Source: Grimontia celer (GTDB lineage Bacteria; Pseudomonadota; Gammaproteobacteria; Enterobacterales; Vibrionaceae). Taken from it: a stretch of 64,000 nt of DNA. Both the position numbers and the translations under genes were made by a program. Below the pieces are notes generated by a model that worked only from the letters and a program-made list of their open reading frames with translations, did no database searches and was not told the DNA's origin. Shown one piece after another: positions 22,393-31,185 of the stretch. How positions within the stretch are numbered: position 1 is the first letter of the stretch; each line of letters starts with the position of its first letter. The stretch spans positions 496,001-560,000 of the forward strand of contig NZ_FIZX01000001.1 in NCBI RefSeq assembly GCF_900055185.1. Direction: 5' to 3'.

Positions 22393-24534
22393 ATGAAAAA
22401 GCTTCTCTACATACTACTTGGACTGGTGCTGCTGGTGGTGGTGGCCATTGGTGCCATCGTTGCATTCATCAACCCCAACGACTTCAAGCCCCTGATCACT
22501 GATGAAGTGAAAAAAGCAACGGGGCGTGAGCTGGTTATTGATGGAGACATCAGCTGGCGATTTTGGCCAAGTCTGGGTCTGTCGGTTGAACAACTGGCGT
22601 TTCAGAACCCGGAAGGCTTTGCAGAGCCGGACATGCTCAAACTGAGTAAGGCTGAGCTGTCTGTGGCTGTCATGCCGCTACTTTCTGACACGCTGGATAT
22701 CGGCCTTGTTAGTTTGCACGGTGCGCATGTGTTTATCCAAACCCTGCCAAACGGTGTCAGTAACCTTGATGGTCTGACCGGTGAAACTGGGGCTGAAAGT
22801 ACTACTGCCGGCGAAGCCGAGCCTGCACTTGAATCTAGCGCACCAGCCAGCGAACCAGCAACGGCATGGACTATTTCAATTGGTGGTCTTGAGCTTCTGG
22901 ATGCCAGCGCCACAGTGCGTGACGATAAAGCTCACACTAACAGTGAAATCAGCAAACTGAACCTGACCATTGGTAAACTGGAAACCGGTGTTTGGGTGCC
23001 GATTGAATTTGATGTGGAAGGTAAACAAAATGCGCTGATGTTTTCTGCCAAAGGTGATGCAGAAGCCATGATCGACAAAGAGATCATGATGTCTCAACTG
23101 CGCACATTATCACTTGAAGCAAGTGCCAACGATGCAGCAACTCAACTGGAAACCTTTACGTTGAAAGCAGACCGTCTTGGCCTCGCCATTCCTATGGTGT
23201 TTGATTTTGCCGCCAAAGGTAAAGCTTCGGACATGTCGTTTGATGCTACAGGCAAAACCACAGTTGAAGTCGACGAAGCCATCACCTTGATCACCGCAAA
23301 AGCGCTGGAACTGAATACGACAGTCGCAGGCAAGTCATTGCCTCGCCCTGAGATGAAAATCAGTATGGCTGGCGATGTGGCTTTTGATAACAAGGCACAG
23401 AAACTGTCACTTGAAAACCTGAAAGCGGCAGTAGACGAGCTGAACCTTGATGGTAAAGCGTCGGTTGCACTCGCCGATATTCCAGCCATTCGATTTGATG
23501 TTCACAGCCCGAAAATCAATCTGGATACGTTCCCAGGCGGCAATACAGCTGCAGCAGAAGATAAACCAGCAGCATCGGGTGGCTCGCAAGGCGGCGCAGC
23601 AGAAAAGCCTGCTGATAAGAAACCGCTGAGCGATGTTGAACCTGACCTTTCGGCTCTGAAAGGATTGGATATCGCAGGTAAGATCACAATCGATGATTTC
23701 GTTGCCAGCAACGTGCAGGTAACAGATGTGATTGCAAACTTTGCGGTTAATCGTGGCAAGGTTGATGTCAAACAGTTCGATGCCAAGTTATACGACGGGA
23801 CAATCAACGTAGAAGGCAAGCTTGATGCGACCACTTCTCCTGCCCGCTATCAGGTGAAAAAAGACATCAAGAACGTCAATGTCCTTCCACTTATGCAAGC
23901 TGCAGCAAATCAGGATATGTTGGCAGGTATAGGCAGCATCGATGCAAACGTGAGTGGTGTTGGCCTGTCGGAAAAACGTCTGCGAACTGGCATAACGGGC
24001 ACTGTGGCGATCAATTTTGCTGATGGTGCAATTAACGGCATCAACATTCCGGAGATGATCCGCGAAGCGAAAGCAACACTCAAAGGTCAACGTGCTGAGT
24101 ATGTTGAAGAAACCCGTAAAACGGACTTTAGTGCGCTGACAGCAACGTTCAATCTTGGCAAAGGCATCGCTTCTACCCGCAACATGAAGATGGAAGCGCC
24201 AGCACTGCGTGTTCGTAGTGAAGGTCAAACCAATCTGGTGAAAGAAGACCTCGACTTCGAAGTGTTTGTCTCTGTGGTGGGTACCAGTAAAGGGCAGGGC
24301 GGCAAAGACATTGATGAACTCAAAGATGTCACCATTCCAGTGAAAATCGGCGGTACTTGGACAGCACCAAGTTACAACCTGGATGTGAAATCCCTGCTGA
24401 CCAGTAACAAAGTACTGGAAGAGAAAGCGCGAAAAGAAGCAGAGCGTGGTTTGAAAAAACTACTGGGTGACAAAGCCGAAGATGACAAAGTGAAAGAGGC
24501 AGCTGACAAACTGCTCAAAGGTTTGTTCAACTAA
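22393..24534 (+). CDS. asmA: AsmA family protein
   Basis: Inner-membrane-anchored, mostly periplasmic protein of the bridge-like lipid-transfer (AsmA/TamB) family, linked to outer-membrane assembly. The protein of about 713 residues has an N-terminal anchor MKKLLYILLGLVLLVVVAIG followed by the family's INPNDFKPLITDEV, a low-complexity Ala/Glu/Pro insert (about 135-160), another Ala/Gly-rich linker (about 390-415) and the C-terminal AsmA_2-type region ending in a Lys-rich helix. An ATG at 22381 is also possible; I chose 22393 because it aligns with the E. coli N-terminus. A terminator follows. Confidence 0.92.
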   Translation: MKKLLYILLGLVLLVVVAIGAIVAFINPNDFKPLITDEVKKATGRELVIDGDISWRFWPSLGLSVEQLAFQNPEGFAEPDMLKLSKAELSVAVMPLLSDTLDIGLVSLHGAHVFIQTLPNGVSNLDGLTGETGAESTTAGEAEPALESSAPASEPATAWTISIGGLELLDASATVRDDKAHTNSEISKLNLTIGKLETGVWVPIEFDVEGKQNALMFSAKGDAEAMIDKEIMMSQLRTLSLEASANDAATQLETFTLKADRLGLAIPMVFDFAAKGKASDMSFDATGKTTVEVDEAITLITAKALELNTTVAGKSLPRPEMKISMAGDVAFDNKAQKLSLENLKAAVDELNLDGKASVALADIPAIRFDVHSPKINLDTFPGGNTAAAEDKPAASGGSQGGAAEKPADKKPLSDVEPDLSALKGLDIAGKITIDDFVASNVQVTDVIANFAVNRGKVDVKQFDAKLYDGTINVEGKLDATTSPARYQVKKDIKNVNVLPLMQAAANQDMLAGIGSIDANVSGVGLSEKRLRTGITGTVAINFADGAINGINIPEMIREAKATLKGQRAEYVEETRKTDFSALTATFNLGKGIASTRNMKMEAPALRVRSEGQTNLVKEDLDFEVFVSVVGTSKGQGGKDIDELKDVTIPVKIGGTWTAPSYNLDVKSLLTSNKVLEEKARKEAERGLKKLLGDKAEDDKVKEAADKLLKGLFN

Positions 24535-24556
24535 ACCGCCACCTCGACCCCAACCT

Positions 24557-24584
24557 GAAAGCCGCATTCTGCGGCTTTCTTTTT
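24557..24584 (+). terminator. Terminator of asmA
   Basis: Stem GAAAGCCGCA/TGCGGCTTTC with loop TTC, followed by TTTTTA. Confidence 0.85.
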
Positions 24585-24680
24585 ATCTATTTCACCAAAT
24601 ACTTAAGTTCAATATCCGTTGCTATACTCGATAAGTACTTGTCTCTAAAACAAGAACTTCCGTTTGGAATGGAGCATCCA

Positions 24681-25703
24681 ATGAGAAAATACCTGCCACT
24701 GTTCTTCTTGCTGGCGATAGCACAGAACGCTTGGGCGAAAGATTCGTTCAATGTTTGCTGGAGCCATTATGTGGGGTGGGAACCATGGGCATACATTGAG
24801 GCAAGTGGTGCGATGGCGCGATGGGGAGACAAGTATGGCATTGAGGTTAACATCAAAAGAGTCGACGATTATGTGGACTCTCTGGAGCGTTTTTCTTCCG
24901 GTGAATTTGATGCCTGTACCATGACGCAAATGGACGCGCTGGCATTTCCGGCGACTAAGGGTGTGGATACATCCGTGCTGATTATTGGTGATTACAGCAA
25001 TGGAAATGATGGCATTTTGAGCCGCGATGCTGGCAGTGTCATTGACTTGAAAGGGCAGGATATCTTGCTGGTGCAGTATTCCGTTTCACATTACTTGTTA
25101 GCACGGGCTTTGAAGAGAGCTGGTCTGAGTGAAGCGGACGTCAATTTGGTGAGTGTTTCTGACGCCGAGATACTTGATGTTTTCCGATCAGGAAAAGCAC
25201 CCACTCTGGTAACCTGGAACCCTATCCTTAAAAAGGCACAGACAGAAACCAAAGCTAAACTGATATTCGACTCCTCTGAGCTTCAAGGCGAAATTCTGGA
25301 TTTGATGGTAACCAGAACGGATACAGATGAAAGGCTAAAAAGAGCGTTGACAGGTGCTTGGTACGAAACCATGGAGCGTCTCAGAAACGAAGACATGTCA
25401 GTGGTTTCATCCATGGCAGAAAGTGCGGGAGCTTCAAGGGTTTCTATTCTTCAACAACTCGCCTCGACGAAAATGCTGTACAGCCCGAGAAGAGGTGTCA
25501 AAGTCGCTAACAGTAAATCGACGCTGAATGCCATGGACAGGGTGCGACAGTTTTGCTTTGAGCACGGACTTCTTGGCGATATCACCAATCTTGATGACAT
25601 TGGTATCTCGTTCCCTGATGGCTCAGTGCTGGGGGATTCGAAGAACATCAGATTCCGAATAGACAGCCGTTACATGCAGATGGCAGCGGAAAACCGACTT
25701 TAA
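24681..25703 (+). CDS. Orphan periplasmic substrate-binding protein (NMT1/urea-region type)
   Basis: The 340-residue protein has a signal peptide MRKYLPLFFLLAIAQNAWA and a type II periplasmic-binding fold: SFNVCWSHYVGWEPW at the mature N-terminus, then EFDACTMTQMDALAFPA and LVQYSVSHYLLARALKRAGL. It resembles the substrate-binding proteins found beside urea carboxylase genes (TIGR03427-like, from memory). No ABC permease or ATPase is nearby, so it is either served from elsewhere or acts as a sensor. GGAG lies 7 nt before the ATG at 24681. Ligand unknown. Confidence 0.75.
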   Translation: MRKYLPLFFLLAIAQNAWAKDSFNVCWSHYVGWEPWAYIEASGAMARWGDKYGIEVNIKRVDDYVDSLERFSSGEFDACTMTQMDALAFPATKGVDTSVLIIGDYSNGNDGILSRDAGSVIDLKGQDILLVQYSVSHYLLARALKRAGLSEADVNLVSVSDAEILDVFRSGKAPTLVTWNPILKKAQTETKAKLIFDSSELQGEILDLMVTRTDTDERLKRALTGAWYETMERLRNEDMSVVSSMAESAGASRVSILQQLASTKMLYSPRRGVKVANSKSTLNAMDRVRQFCFEHGLLGDITNLDDIGISFPDGSVLGDSKNIRFRIDSRYMQMAAENRL

Positions 25704-25705
25704 AA

Positions 25706-25727
25706 AGGCAGACTTCCGGGCCTGCCT
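25706..25727. terminator. Weak hairpin between convergent genes
   Basis: AGGCAG/CTGCCT with a 10-nt loop between the binding-protein gene and the convergent CBS gene. On the minus strand it is followed by TTTTTA. Confidence 0.5.
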
Positions 25728-25740
25728 CATTTCTATCTTG

Positions 25741-26184
25741 TTAAGCTCTCGCTTTCTTCAAAGACTTTTCCCGTTTGAGGATATCCTGCAAAGCTGCCAA
25801 TAAATCAACAGCGGATAAAATGCCTACCAAGTTTTCTGTTTTATCAAGAACAGGCAGAGCACCGACGTTATGGTCGAGCACTTTTTGGTTGGCTTTGGAT
25901 AAGGTTTCGTAGGTGTGGCAGGTGATCACATCCGTTACCATCACGTCACCCACATTTAAATCATCTGAGAGCAGATAAGGGTGCTCGATGTCAGGGGCTT
26001 CATCGGCCCAGTTTGGCCTGCGAAGTTGTCGGTCGCTAATAATCCCGACCAGTTCGTCGTTTTCCACCACAGGAAGATGGCGAATGTCTTTATCCCTCAT
26101 CAGGAAATACGCCTCGCGTACTCCCATATCTGGGCTGATGGTAACCAGTTTACGCGTCATGTAATCGGAAACTTTTCCTGGCAT
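25741..26184 (-). CDS. Tandem CBS-domain protein
   Basis: Two CBS domains with nothing else (147 residues): the first from MPGKVSDYMTRKLVTISPDM to about residue 65, the second from NVGDVMVTDVITCHTYETL to the end. Such pairs (Bateman modules) bind adenine nucleotides and regulate partner proteins. The ATG at 26184 follows GGAAGG by about 7 nt; longer frames reaching 26259 lack a spaced ribosome site and add residues outside the domain. Single gene, convergent with its left neighbour; partner unknown. Confidence 0.85.
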   Translation of the reverse strand: MPGKVSDYMTRKLVTISPDMGVREAYFLMRDKDIRHLPVVENDELVGIISDRQLRRPNWADEAPDIEHPYLLSDDLNVGDVMVTDVITCHTYETLSKANQKVLDHNVGALPVLDKTENLVGILSAVDLLAALQDILKREKSLKKARA

Positions 26185-26390
26185 CGTATCGACCTTCCTC
26201 ATTGTTTGGATTGACTCCTTTAAACCTACAAAAAGTAAGGACGTAATGTTGGGAGGCATCGCCCAGAAATCCAGTAGGAACAGATCTGCGCCAACACAGT
26301 TATTCGTTTCAATTTATGTATACCCAGTCAGAATGTGCGCTAAAATCAGCCACCTGAACAAGAAAAAATAAAATAGGAAAACCAAGGTTC

Positions 26391-27434
26391 ATGGACTCTA
26401 TTTCTCAGGCAGCCCTCGGCGCTGCAGTTGCCGGTCTGGTTGCCGGTAAGCGATGCTCTCCAAAAGTACTTCTTGCCGGTGCCGCGCTAGGCACCGTGCC
26501 CGATTTAGATGTGGTATTGGATTACGGTGACCCGATTTCCAATATGATTAAACACCGTGGGTTTAGTCATTCCCTGTTTGTTCTGTTCCCGTTTGCTGCC
26601 GTATTAGCGGTTTTCTGGAAGCGGTTTTTCGCCAAAGAATGGCCGCTATGGCAACTCTGGGCCTTGTTTACCGCGGTGCTGGTAACGCATCCGATTCTGG
26701 ATTCTTTCACGACGTACGGCACACAGCTGCTCTGGCCATTGGATACGCCACCAGTAGCAATCTCCAGTGTCTTTATCATTGACCCGCTTTATACCATTCC
26801 GCTGCTCATTCCGGTTTTGGCAGCGTTTATTTGGCGTAGCCGTGCCGCCAAACTCTGTGGCGTGGGGCTGGCGATTTCTACGCTTTATCTCGCCTGGTCG
26901 CTCGTTGCGATCGGCGTAGTGAAAGATCGGGTCGAAGAAAACGTCGCGGGCACGCACCTTGAAGGACAACCCGTGTTTATTGGACCGACGCCTTTCAACA
27001 CCGTACTTTGGCGCGTGGTCGTGCTGGATGACAACAAATACTGGGAAGGCCTGACATCGTTGCTGGACGAAGATCCAACCATTGACTGGATGCCGATGGT
27101 GCGAGGAGATTGGACATTTCCGAGCAAGCCGGAACTACTGACCGATTTTGAAAACTTCACCCGTGGCTTTGTGCGTTACGAGCAAGATGGTGACGCATTA
27201 ACGGCGACGGATTTGCGTCTTGGTATGGCCATGTATCACCCGTTTAGCTTTGTAGTGGCTGAGCAGGGAGAAAATCAGGTTTGGCAATTGGTGCCGCCAG
27301 TACAATTGGATCCAGGCCCGGTGCTCCCAAGGCAAATCCCTGCACTATGGATGCGTCTCCTTGGCTGGCAAAGTATTGATGCCATGCTGTGTAATGAGCA
27401 TGATTGCTTTCGTGACGACTTATCATCCAACTAA
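26391..27434 (+). CDS. Membrane-bound metal-dependent hydrolase (DUF457/YdjM family)
   Basis: The 347-residue protein begins MDSISQAALGAAVAGLVAG and has the family's metal-site residues in GTVPDLDVV and KHRGFSHSLF (about 45-63), followed by four or five membrane helices (about 62-180) and a C-terminal soluble part with FVRYEQDGDALTATDLRLGM. The family is predicted to be a zinc-dependent membrane hydrolase; its substrate is not known. It is divergent from the CBS gene and is followed by nested repeats. Confidence 0.88.
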   Translation: MDSISQAALGAAVAGLVAGKRCSPKVLLAGAALGTVPDLDVVLDYGDPISNMIKHRGFSHSLFVLFPFAAVLAVFWKRFFAKEWPLWQLWALFTAVLVTHPILDSFTTYGTQLLWPLDTPPVAISSVFIIDPLYTIPLLIPVLAAFIWRSRAAKLCGVGLAISTLYLAWSLVAIGVVKDRVEENVAGTHLEGQPVFIGPTPFNTVLWRVVVLDDNKYWEGLTSLLDEDPTIDWMPMVRGDWTFPSKPELLTDFENFTRGFVRYEQDGDALTATDLRLGMAMYHPFSFVVAEQGENQVWQLVPPVQLDPGPVLPRQIPALWMRLLGWQSIDAMLCNEHDCFRDDLSSN

Positions 27435-27439
27435 TAGTG

Positions 27440-27866
27440 ATACCAATCGTAGTAAATATCTGCTCATCCTAGGGGCTGTTGACCTTTGGTGGTGAAATTT
27501 TGTTCTAGCGCTAAGCGTTTTAGGCGCGGCGAGGTGTGTGCCGCCTAGCATTCTAAGCAAACACACCTCAACAAAGCATAAAACGCTTAGAGCAGAACCC
27601 TTCGGGCAGCGTTTGTGGGGAATTTTTGCTGCGTTATCGGCTTCTCATGTAGGCTAGCTACACATCAAAGCCTCTGCCTTGCATAAAATCCCCACAAACT
27701 GCTGCAAAAATCATCACCAAAGGTCAACAGCCCCTGGCCAGTTAAAATGCTCGATAACTGCGTTGAAAAGTTTGATTGTAGAATAACTACTTATCGAAAT
27801 TTCCGCCTTGTTCTCGAGCATTTTTTCTGCGCTATTTCTGATCATCTACTTACTGTGATTGGTATG
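27440..27866. repeat. Vibrionaceae-type intergenic repeat (element A), split by element B
   Basis: The outer ends are inverted: ATACCAATC at 27440-27448 and GATTGGTAT at 27858-27866, with similarity running about 20 bp inward (CGTAGTAAATA against CACAGTAAGTA). An inner inverted pair AAAATGCTCG/CGAGCATTTT lies at 27744 and 27815. The left arm is separated from the rest by element B (27472-27734). Without B, element A would be about 164 bp. Similar ATACCAATC elements are familiar from Photobacterium and relatives (recalled, not searched). Confidence 0.75.
27472..27734 (+). mobile_element. MITE-like element B, full-length copy (263 bp)
   Basis: Terminal inverted repeats GGGGCTGTTGACCTTTGGTG and its mirror at the right end (ending CAGCCCC), flanked by TA on the left and TG on the right. 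Inside are two long hairpins: CTAAGCGTTTTA (27511-27522) with TAAAACGCTTAG (27579-27590), enclosing GAGGTGTGT/ACACACCTC; and GCAGCGTTTGTGGGGA (27606-27621) with its near mirror at 27689-27705. No reading frame of note. A shorter copy lies at 41990-42149 in the opposite orientation. Confidence 0.8.
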
Positions 27867-27868
27867 AA

Positions 27869-27891
27869 AAGCCCAGCAATGCTGGGCTTTC
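27869..27891. terminator. Terminator of cobO
   Basis: Stem AAAGCCCAGCA/TGCTGGGCTTT with a 1-nt centre. It lies past the minus-strand cobO stop; on that strand TTTTCAT follows. Confidence 0.75.
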
Positions 27892-27919
27892 TTCTATCTA
27901 GTGTCGCGGAAGGGGCTAA

Positions 27920-28510
27920 TTACCAATCAATGCCTTTGCGTACCTTGATACCAGAATCAAAAGCATGCTTCACATTGCGAACTTCAGAGACGGTATCTGC
28001 CATCTCAGTCAGTGTGCGGTGAGCAGCGCGGCCAGTGATAATCACTGACTGCTCGCTCGGACGGTTTTCAAGCGCTTCTACCACTTCATCCAGCTCGATG
28101 TAGCCGTAAGTTACCATGTAGGTCATTTCGTCCAGCAATACGACGTCGTAACTTGGGTCAGCCAGCATGCGCTTACATTCCTGCCATACTTCTTGTGCGG
28201 CTTGGGTGTCAGCTGCTTTATCTTGTGTGTCCCAGGTAAATCCTGTCGCCATAACATGGAATTCAACACCACATTTTTCCAGCAAATTGCGCTCGCCACA
28301 TTCCCAAGTGCCTTTGATGAATTGGGCCACACCGCACTTCTGGCCGTGACCTGTTGCACGAGTGACCATGCCAAATCCTGAGGTCGATTTCCCTTTGCCG
28401 TTGCCGGTAATCACCAACAGCAAACCTTTCTCAATCTGTGCAGCGGCCACACGCTCGTCGACTTGTTCTTTGACTTTTTGTTGTCGGGCTTTATAGCGCT
28501 CATCGCTCAT
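27920..28510 (-). CDS. cobO: Cob(I)yrinic acid a,c-diamide adenosyltransferase
   Basis: BtuR/CobO/CobA type: adenosylates cob(I)alamin or its precursors using ATP. The 196-residue protein has a P-loop ITGNGKGKSTSGFGM (about 34-48), HGQKCGVAQFIKG and the substrate region DVVLLDEMTYMVTYGYI, and ends KVRKGIDW. Length matches E. coli BtuR (196). No other cobalamin genes are in the window, so salvage is the likely role. The symbol btuR is equally used. Confidence 0.95.
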   Translation of the reverse strand: MSDERYKARQQKVKEQVDERVAAAQIEKGLLLVITGNGKGKSTSGFGMVTRATGHGQKCGVAQFIKGTWECGERNLLEKCGVEFHVMATGFTWDTQDKAADTQAAQEVWQECKRMLADPSYDVVLLDEMTYMVTYGYIELDEVVEALENRPSEQSVIITGRAAHRTLTEMADTVSEVRNVKHAFDSGIKVRKGIDW

Positions 28511-28696
28511 GAGATTTTCTTCCTTTCAAAGTAATTAGGCCGAAGCAGTATGGGTGGTCAGCTAAGTTGGATCACAACATACCAAAACCCACCTATTTTG
28601 GAAGAGTGTAAATCTGAGTAAATCGCTCTGGTATTGGCGTTCGTACGGAAATTAGTCAACTACACTCAATCAGAATAAAACCACGAAGGATAAAAG

Positions 28697-29425
28697 ATGA
28701 AAAAATTAGGATGGCTAGTGATGGCCCTGCCTTTAAGCGCGATGGCAGGCGAAGTGGTCGATTACAGTTCCAATGGTATGGCTTTAGAAGGGTATTACGC
28801 TGCTGCCGAGGGAGACGCCAAGGGGGCGGTGATTTTAATCCATGATTGGGATGGACTGACTGGCTATGAGCAAAAGCGCGTGGATATGCTGTCTTCTATG
28901 GGCTACAACACCTTTGCGGTGGATCTGTATGGCAAAGGCAATCGCCCGATAGATACCAATGCCAAGAAAGCGGAAGTCGGCAAGCTTTATAAAGACAGAG
29001 AAAAAATGCGAACCTTGATTCTCGCTGGCCTCGATAAAGCGCGAGAAATGGGTGTAGAGGACGTGGTGGTTGCTGGATATTGCTTTGGCGGCGCAGCAAC
29101 GCTGGAGCTGGCACGCTCTGGAAAAGGCTCTGGCATCAATGGTTATGCAACATTCCATGGTGGGTTGTCGACACCTAATGACCAAAGTTACCCTAAAAAC
29201 ACCGCACCGATTTTTGTCTCTCATGGTGGGGCTGACAGCAGCATTCCAATGAGTGATGTGGCAGATCTCTCTGAAGAGCTAGAAGTCGCAGGTATTCCGT
29301 ATCTGATTGAAGTCTATTCCGGTGCACCCCATGCCTTTACGGTGTTTGAGTCGCCACGCTACCGTGAGGTCGCGGACAAACGCTCTTGGGCAACCTTCAC
29401 TGGCTTCCTTGAAGAGAATCTCTAA
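28697..29425 (+). CDS. Dienelactone hydrolase family protein, exported
   Basis: An alpha/beta hydrolase of 242 residues with a signal peptide MKKLGWLVMALPLSAMA. The triad is visible: nucleophile C129 in GYCFGGA, D180 in SHGGADSSIP and H212 in GAPHAFTVFE, the Cys-Asp-His arrangement of dienelactone hydrolases. Periplasmic location is predicted. It lies divergent from cobO with 186 bp between starts. Substrate unknown; many homologues are general carboxylesterases. Confidence 0.9.
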   Translation: MKKLGWLVMALPLSAMAGEVVDYSSNGMALEGYYAAAEGDAKGAVILIHDWDGLTGYEQKRVDMLSSMGYNTFAVDLYGKGNRPIDTNAKKAEVGKLYKDREKMRTLILAGLDKAREMGVEDVVVAGYCFGGAATLELARSGKGSGINGYATFHGGLSTPNDQSYPKNTAPIFVSHGGADSSIPMSDVADLSEELEVAGIPYLIEVYSGAPHAFTVFESPRYREVADKRSWATFTGFLEENL

Positions 29426-29515
29426 AAGAGCGCCTTCATACATCTGTCTCACTTACTTTGCTCTCCGTTCCTTGATTCGTTACAGTGTCCGTAATGAACA
29501 GGGAATGGAGTGCCA

Positions 29516-29986
29516 ATGTCCGCTAACAAACCGAAAATTCTCGTTGTCTGTATGGGCAATATTTGTCGTTCGCCTACCGGAGAAGCAATACTCCGTGCCA
29601 AAGCCAAGGCACGCGGTTTGGATGTTGAAATTGATTCTGCAGGTACCATCGGGTATCACGCTGGCTCTAAGCCTGATGAAAGGGCCAGGAAAGCTGGAGA
29701 AGCCAGAGGCTATGACTTTTCAGGCATTTATTCCCGCCCGGTGGAGGATGGCGACTTTGAAAAGTTCGACATAATTCTGGCGTCAGATAAAGCGAATCTA
29801 GCCGATCTTCTGGATCGCTGCCCTGATGAGATGCGTGAGAGAGTGTCCTTGTTCTTAAGTCACGGTAATTCTTCTTTGGCGGAAATTCCTGACCCTTACT
29901 ATGGCGGCTCTAAAGGCTTTGAACTGGTTCTGGATTTAATCGAAGAAGCCAGTGACAGTGTGCTGGATAAAGTGGTCGTCAAATAA
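29516..29986 (+). CDS. Low-molecular-weight protein-tyrosine-phosphatase
   Basis: The 156-residue protein has the P-loop VVCMGNICRSPTGEA with nucleophile C12 and R18, and the general-acid Asp in PDPYYGGSKGFE near residue 128. GGAG stands 6 nt before the ATG at 29516, favoured over a GTG two codons upstream. It is not next to a tyrosine kinase or capsule locus, so it is more like the stand-alone eukaryote-type LMW-PTPs than Wzb. A terminator follows. Confidence 0.93.
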   Translation: MSANKPKILVVCMGNICRSPTGEAILRAKAKARGLDVEIDSAGTIGYHAGSKPDERARKAGEARGYDFSGIYSRPVEDGDFEKFDIILASDKANLADLLDRCPDEMRERVSLFLSHGNSSLAEIPDPYYGGSKGFELVLDLIEEASDSVLDKVVVK

Positions 29987-30007
29987 ACACATTTCGAGTG
30001 TTTCTCT

Positions 30008-30030
30008 AGCCCGCCCAGCGCGGGCTTTTT
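30008..30030 (+). terminator. Terminator of the LMW-PTP gene
   Basis: Stem AGCCCGC/GCGGGCT with loop CCAGC, then TTTT. Confidence 0.85.
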
Positions 30031-30160
30031 CATGTCAAACGGAACAATGTTTGGCAACTTTGCCTGTCATGAAGCAATTTCCCACCTTTATGCTTGTTTA
30101 AAATTGATCGCTCTTATAAATTTAAGATCTATAGCTGATAGCTTTTTGTGAGGTAAGGGA

Positions 30161-31135
30161 TTGAAACTTCAGCAGCTTAAATATCTAAAAGCGATAAAGG
30201 ACAATAATTTAAACGTGTCCGCGGCCTCCCAGTCGCTTTTTACGACCCAGCCAGGCGTCAGTAAACAAGTCGGATTGCTGGAAAAAGAACTGGGCGTGAG
30301 GATTTTTGAACGTCGTGGTAAGAACCTCAGCGGTATTACCCCGATCGGTGAACGAATCCTTGAGCAGGTCGAGCGCATGCTGGCGCTGGAGCAAAAAATC
30401 AAAGCGCTGGCGAACGAGCATCTGGATCCGAGTGTAGGTACGTTGAATATCTATACCACGCATACCATCGCCCGTTATCTGCTGCCAAACAGCGTGTCTT
30501 ACTTCACTAAAAAGTATCCGAACATCAACTTCCACTTGCATCCGACACTGCCGTTGCAAACGAAGGGGGTGATCAGTAAGGGGCACTCTGACTTTTCAAT
30601 CGTTGCCCATGACATTGGTGCCGATAACGATTTGATCCAGTTGCCTGCGTATCTTTGGACCATGGGGCTGGTGGTGCCGGAAGACCATCCGCTGGCGGAT
30701 GTGCGTAAGCCGACGCTCAAGCAGCTGTCTGAGTACCCGATTTTGAGTTATGAGCCAGGCTCAACGGGTCGTCAGGTTCAGGATGAAGCCTTCAGTAGAG
30801 CGGGTATTCACCCCAACTACTTTATGACGGTGATGGATGCGGACGTGATTAAGCGTTATGTCCAGCTTGGGTTCGGTATCGGTATTATCTCTACTTTGGC
30901 GGCGCGAGATATCGAAAACACCGGCCTGACTTATATCAACCTCGATCATTTGTTCGAGCCATGTAATGCTTGGATTTGTTTCTCGAAAGACATTTTGCTG
31001 CAGAACTACATGTATGACTTCCTGATGTCATTCTCGCCACATTTGACCAAAACGCTGATGGAAAGTGTGCTGATGCAAAACAGCAGCGATAAAGTCGATA
31101 AGCTGTTTGAAGGGCTTGAACTCCCTGTTTACTGA
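30161..31135 (+). CDS. LysR-family regulator, CysB paralogue
   Basis: A 324-residue LysR regulator, the same length as and colinear with the true CysB at 43312. [23 protein letters not shown] with SLFTTQPGVSKQVGLLEKEL. In the effector site T100 and T102 are kept (YTTHTIARY) but the CysB sulfate-contact Q103 is Ile, and CysB's TFGFTGR-type loop reads SYEPGSTGR. It therefore probably senses a different ligand from CysB (Cbl and related paralogues are the precedent). The start codon is TTG, supported by GAGGTAAGGGA. It is monocistronic; its targets are unknown. Confidence 0.88.
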   Translation: MKLQQLKYLKAIKDNNLNVSAASQSLFTTQPGVSKQVGLLEKELGVRIFERRGKNLSGITPIGERILEQVERMLALEQKIKALANEHLDPSVGTLNIYTTHTIARYLLPNSVSYFTKKYPNINFHLHPTLPLQTKGVISKGHSDFSIVAHDIGADNDLIQLPAYLWTMGLVVPEDHPLADVRKPTLKQLSEYPILSYEPGSTGRQVQDEAFSRAGIHPNYFMTVMDADVIKRYVQLGFGIGIISTLAARDIENTGLTYINLDHLFEPCNAWICFSKDILLQNYMYDFLMSFSPHLTKTLMESVLMQNSSDKVDKLFEGLELPVY

Positions 31136-31155
31136 CCCGGAAAAAGTGAGATGAA

Positions 31156-31180
31156 AAACGCCAGCTTATTGCTGGCGTTT
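31156..31180. terminator. Terminator between convergent genes
   Basis: Stem AAACGCCAGC/GCTGGCGTTT with loop TTATT; T-rich on both exits, so it serves the CysB paralogue and the minus-strand small gene. Confidence 0.8.
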
Positions 31181-31185
31181 TGCAT

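Noticed and set aside
27747-28022. Plus-strand frame of 91 codons
   Set aside because: Runs from the repeat element into the antisense of cobO.
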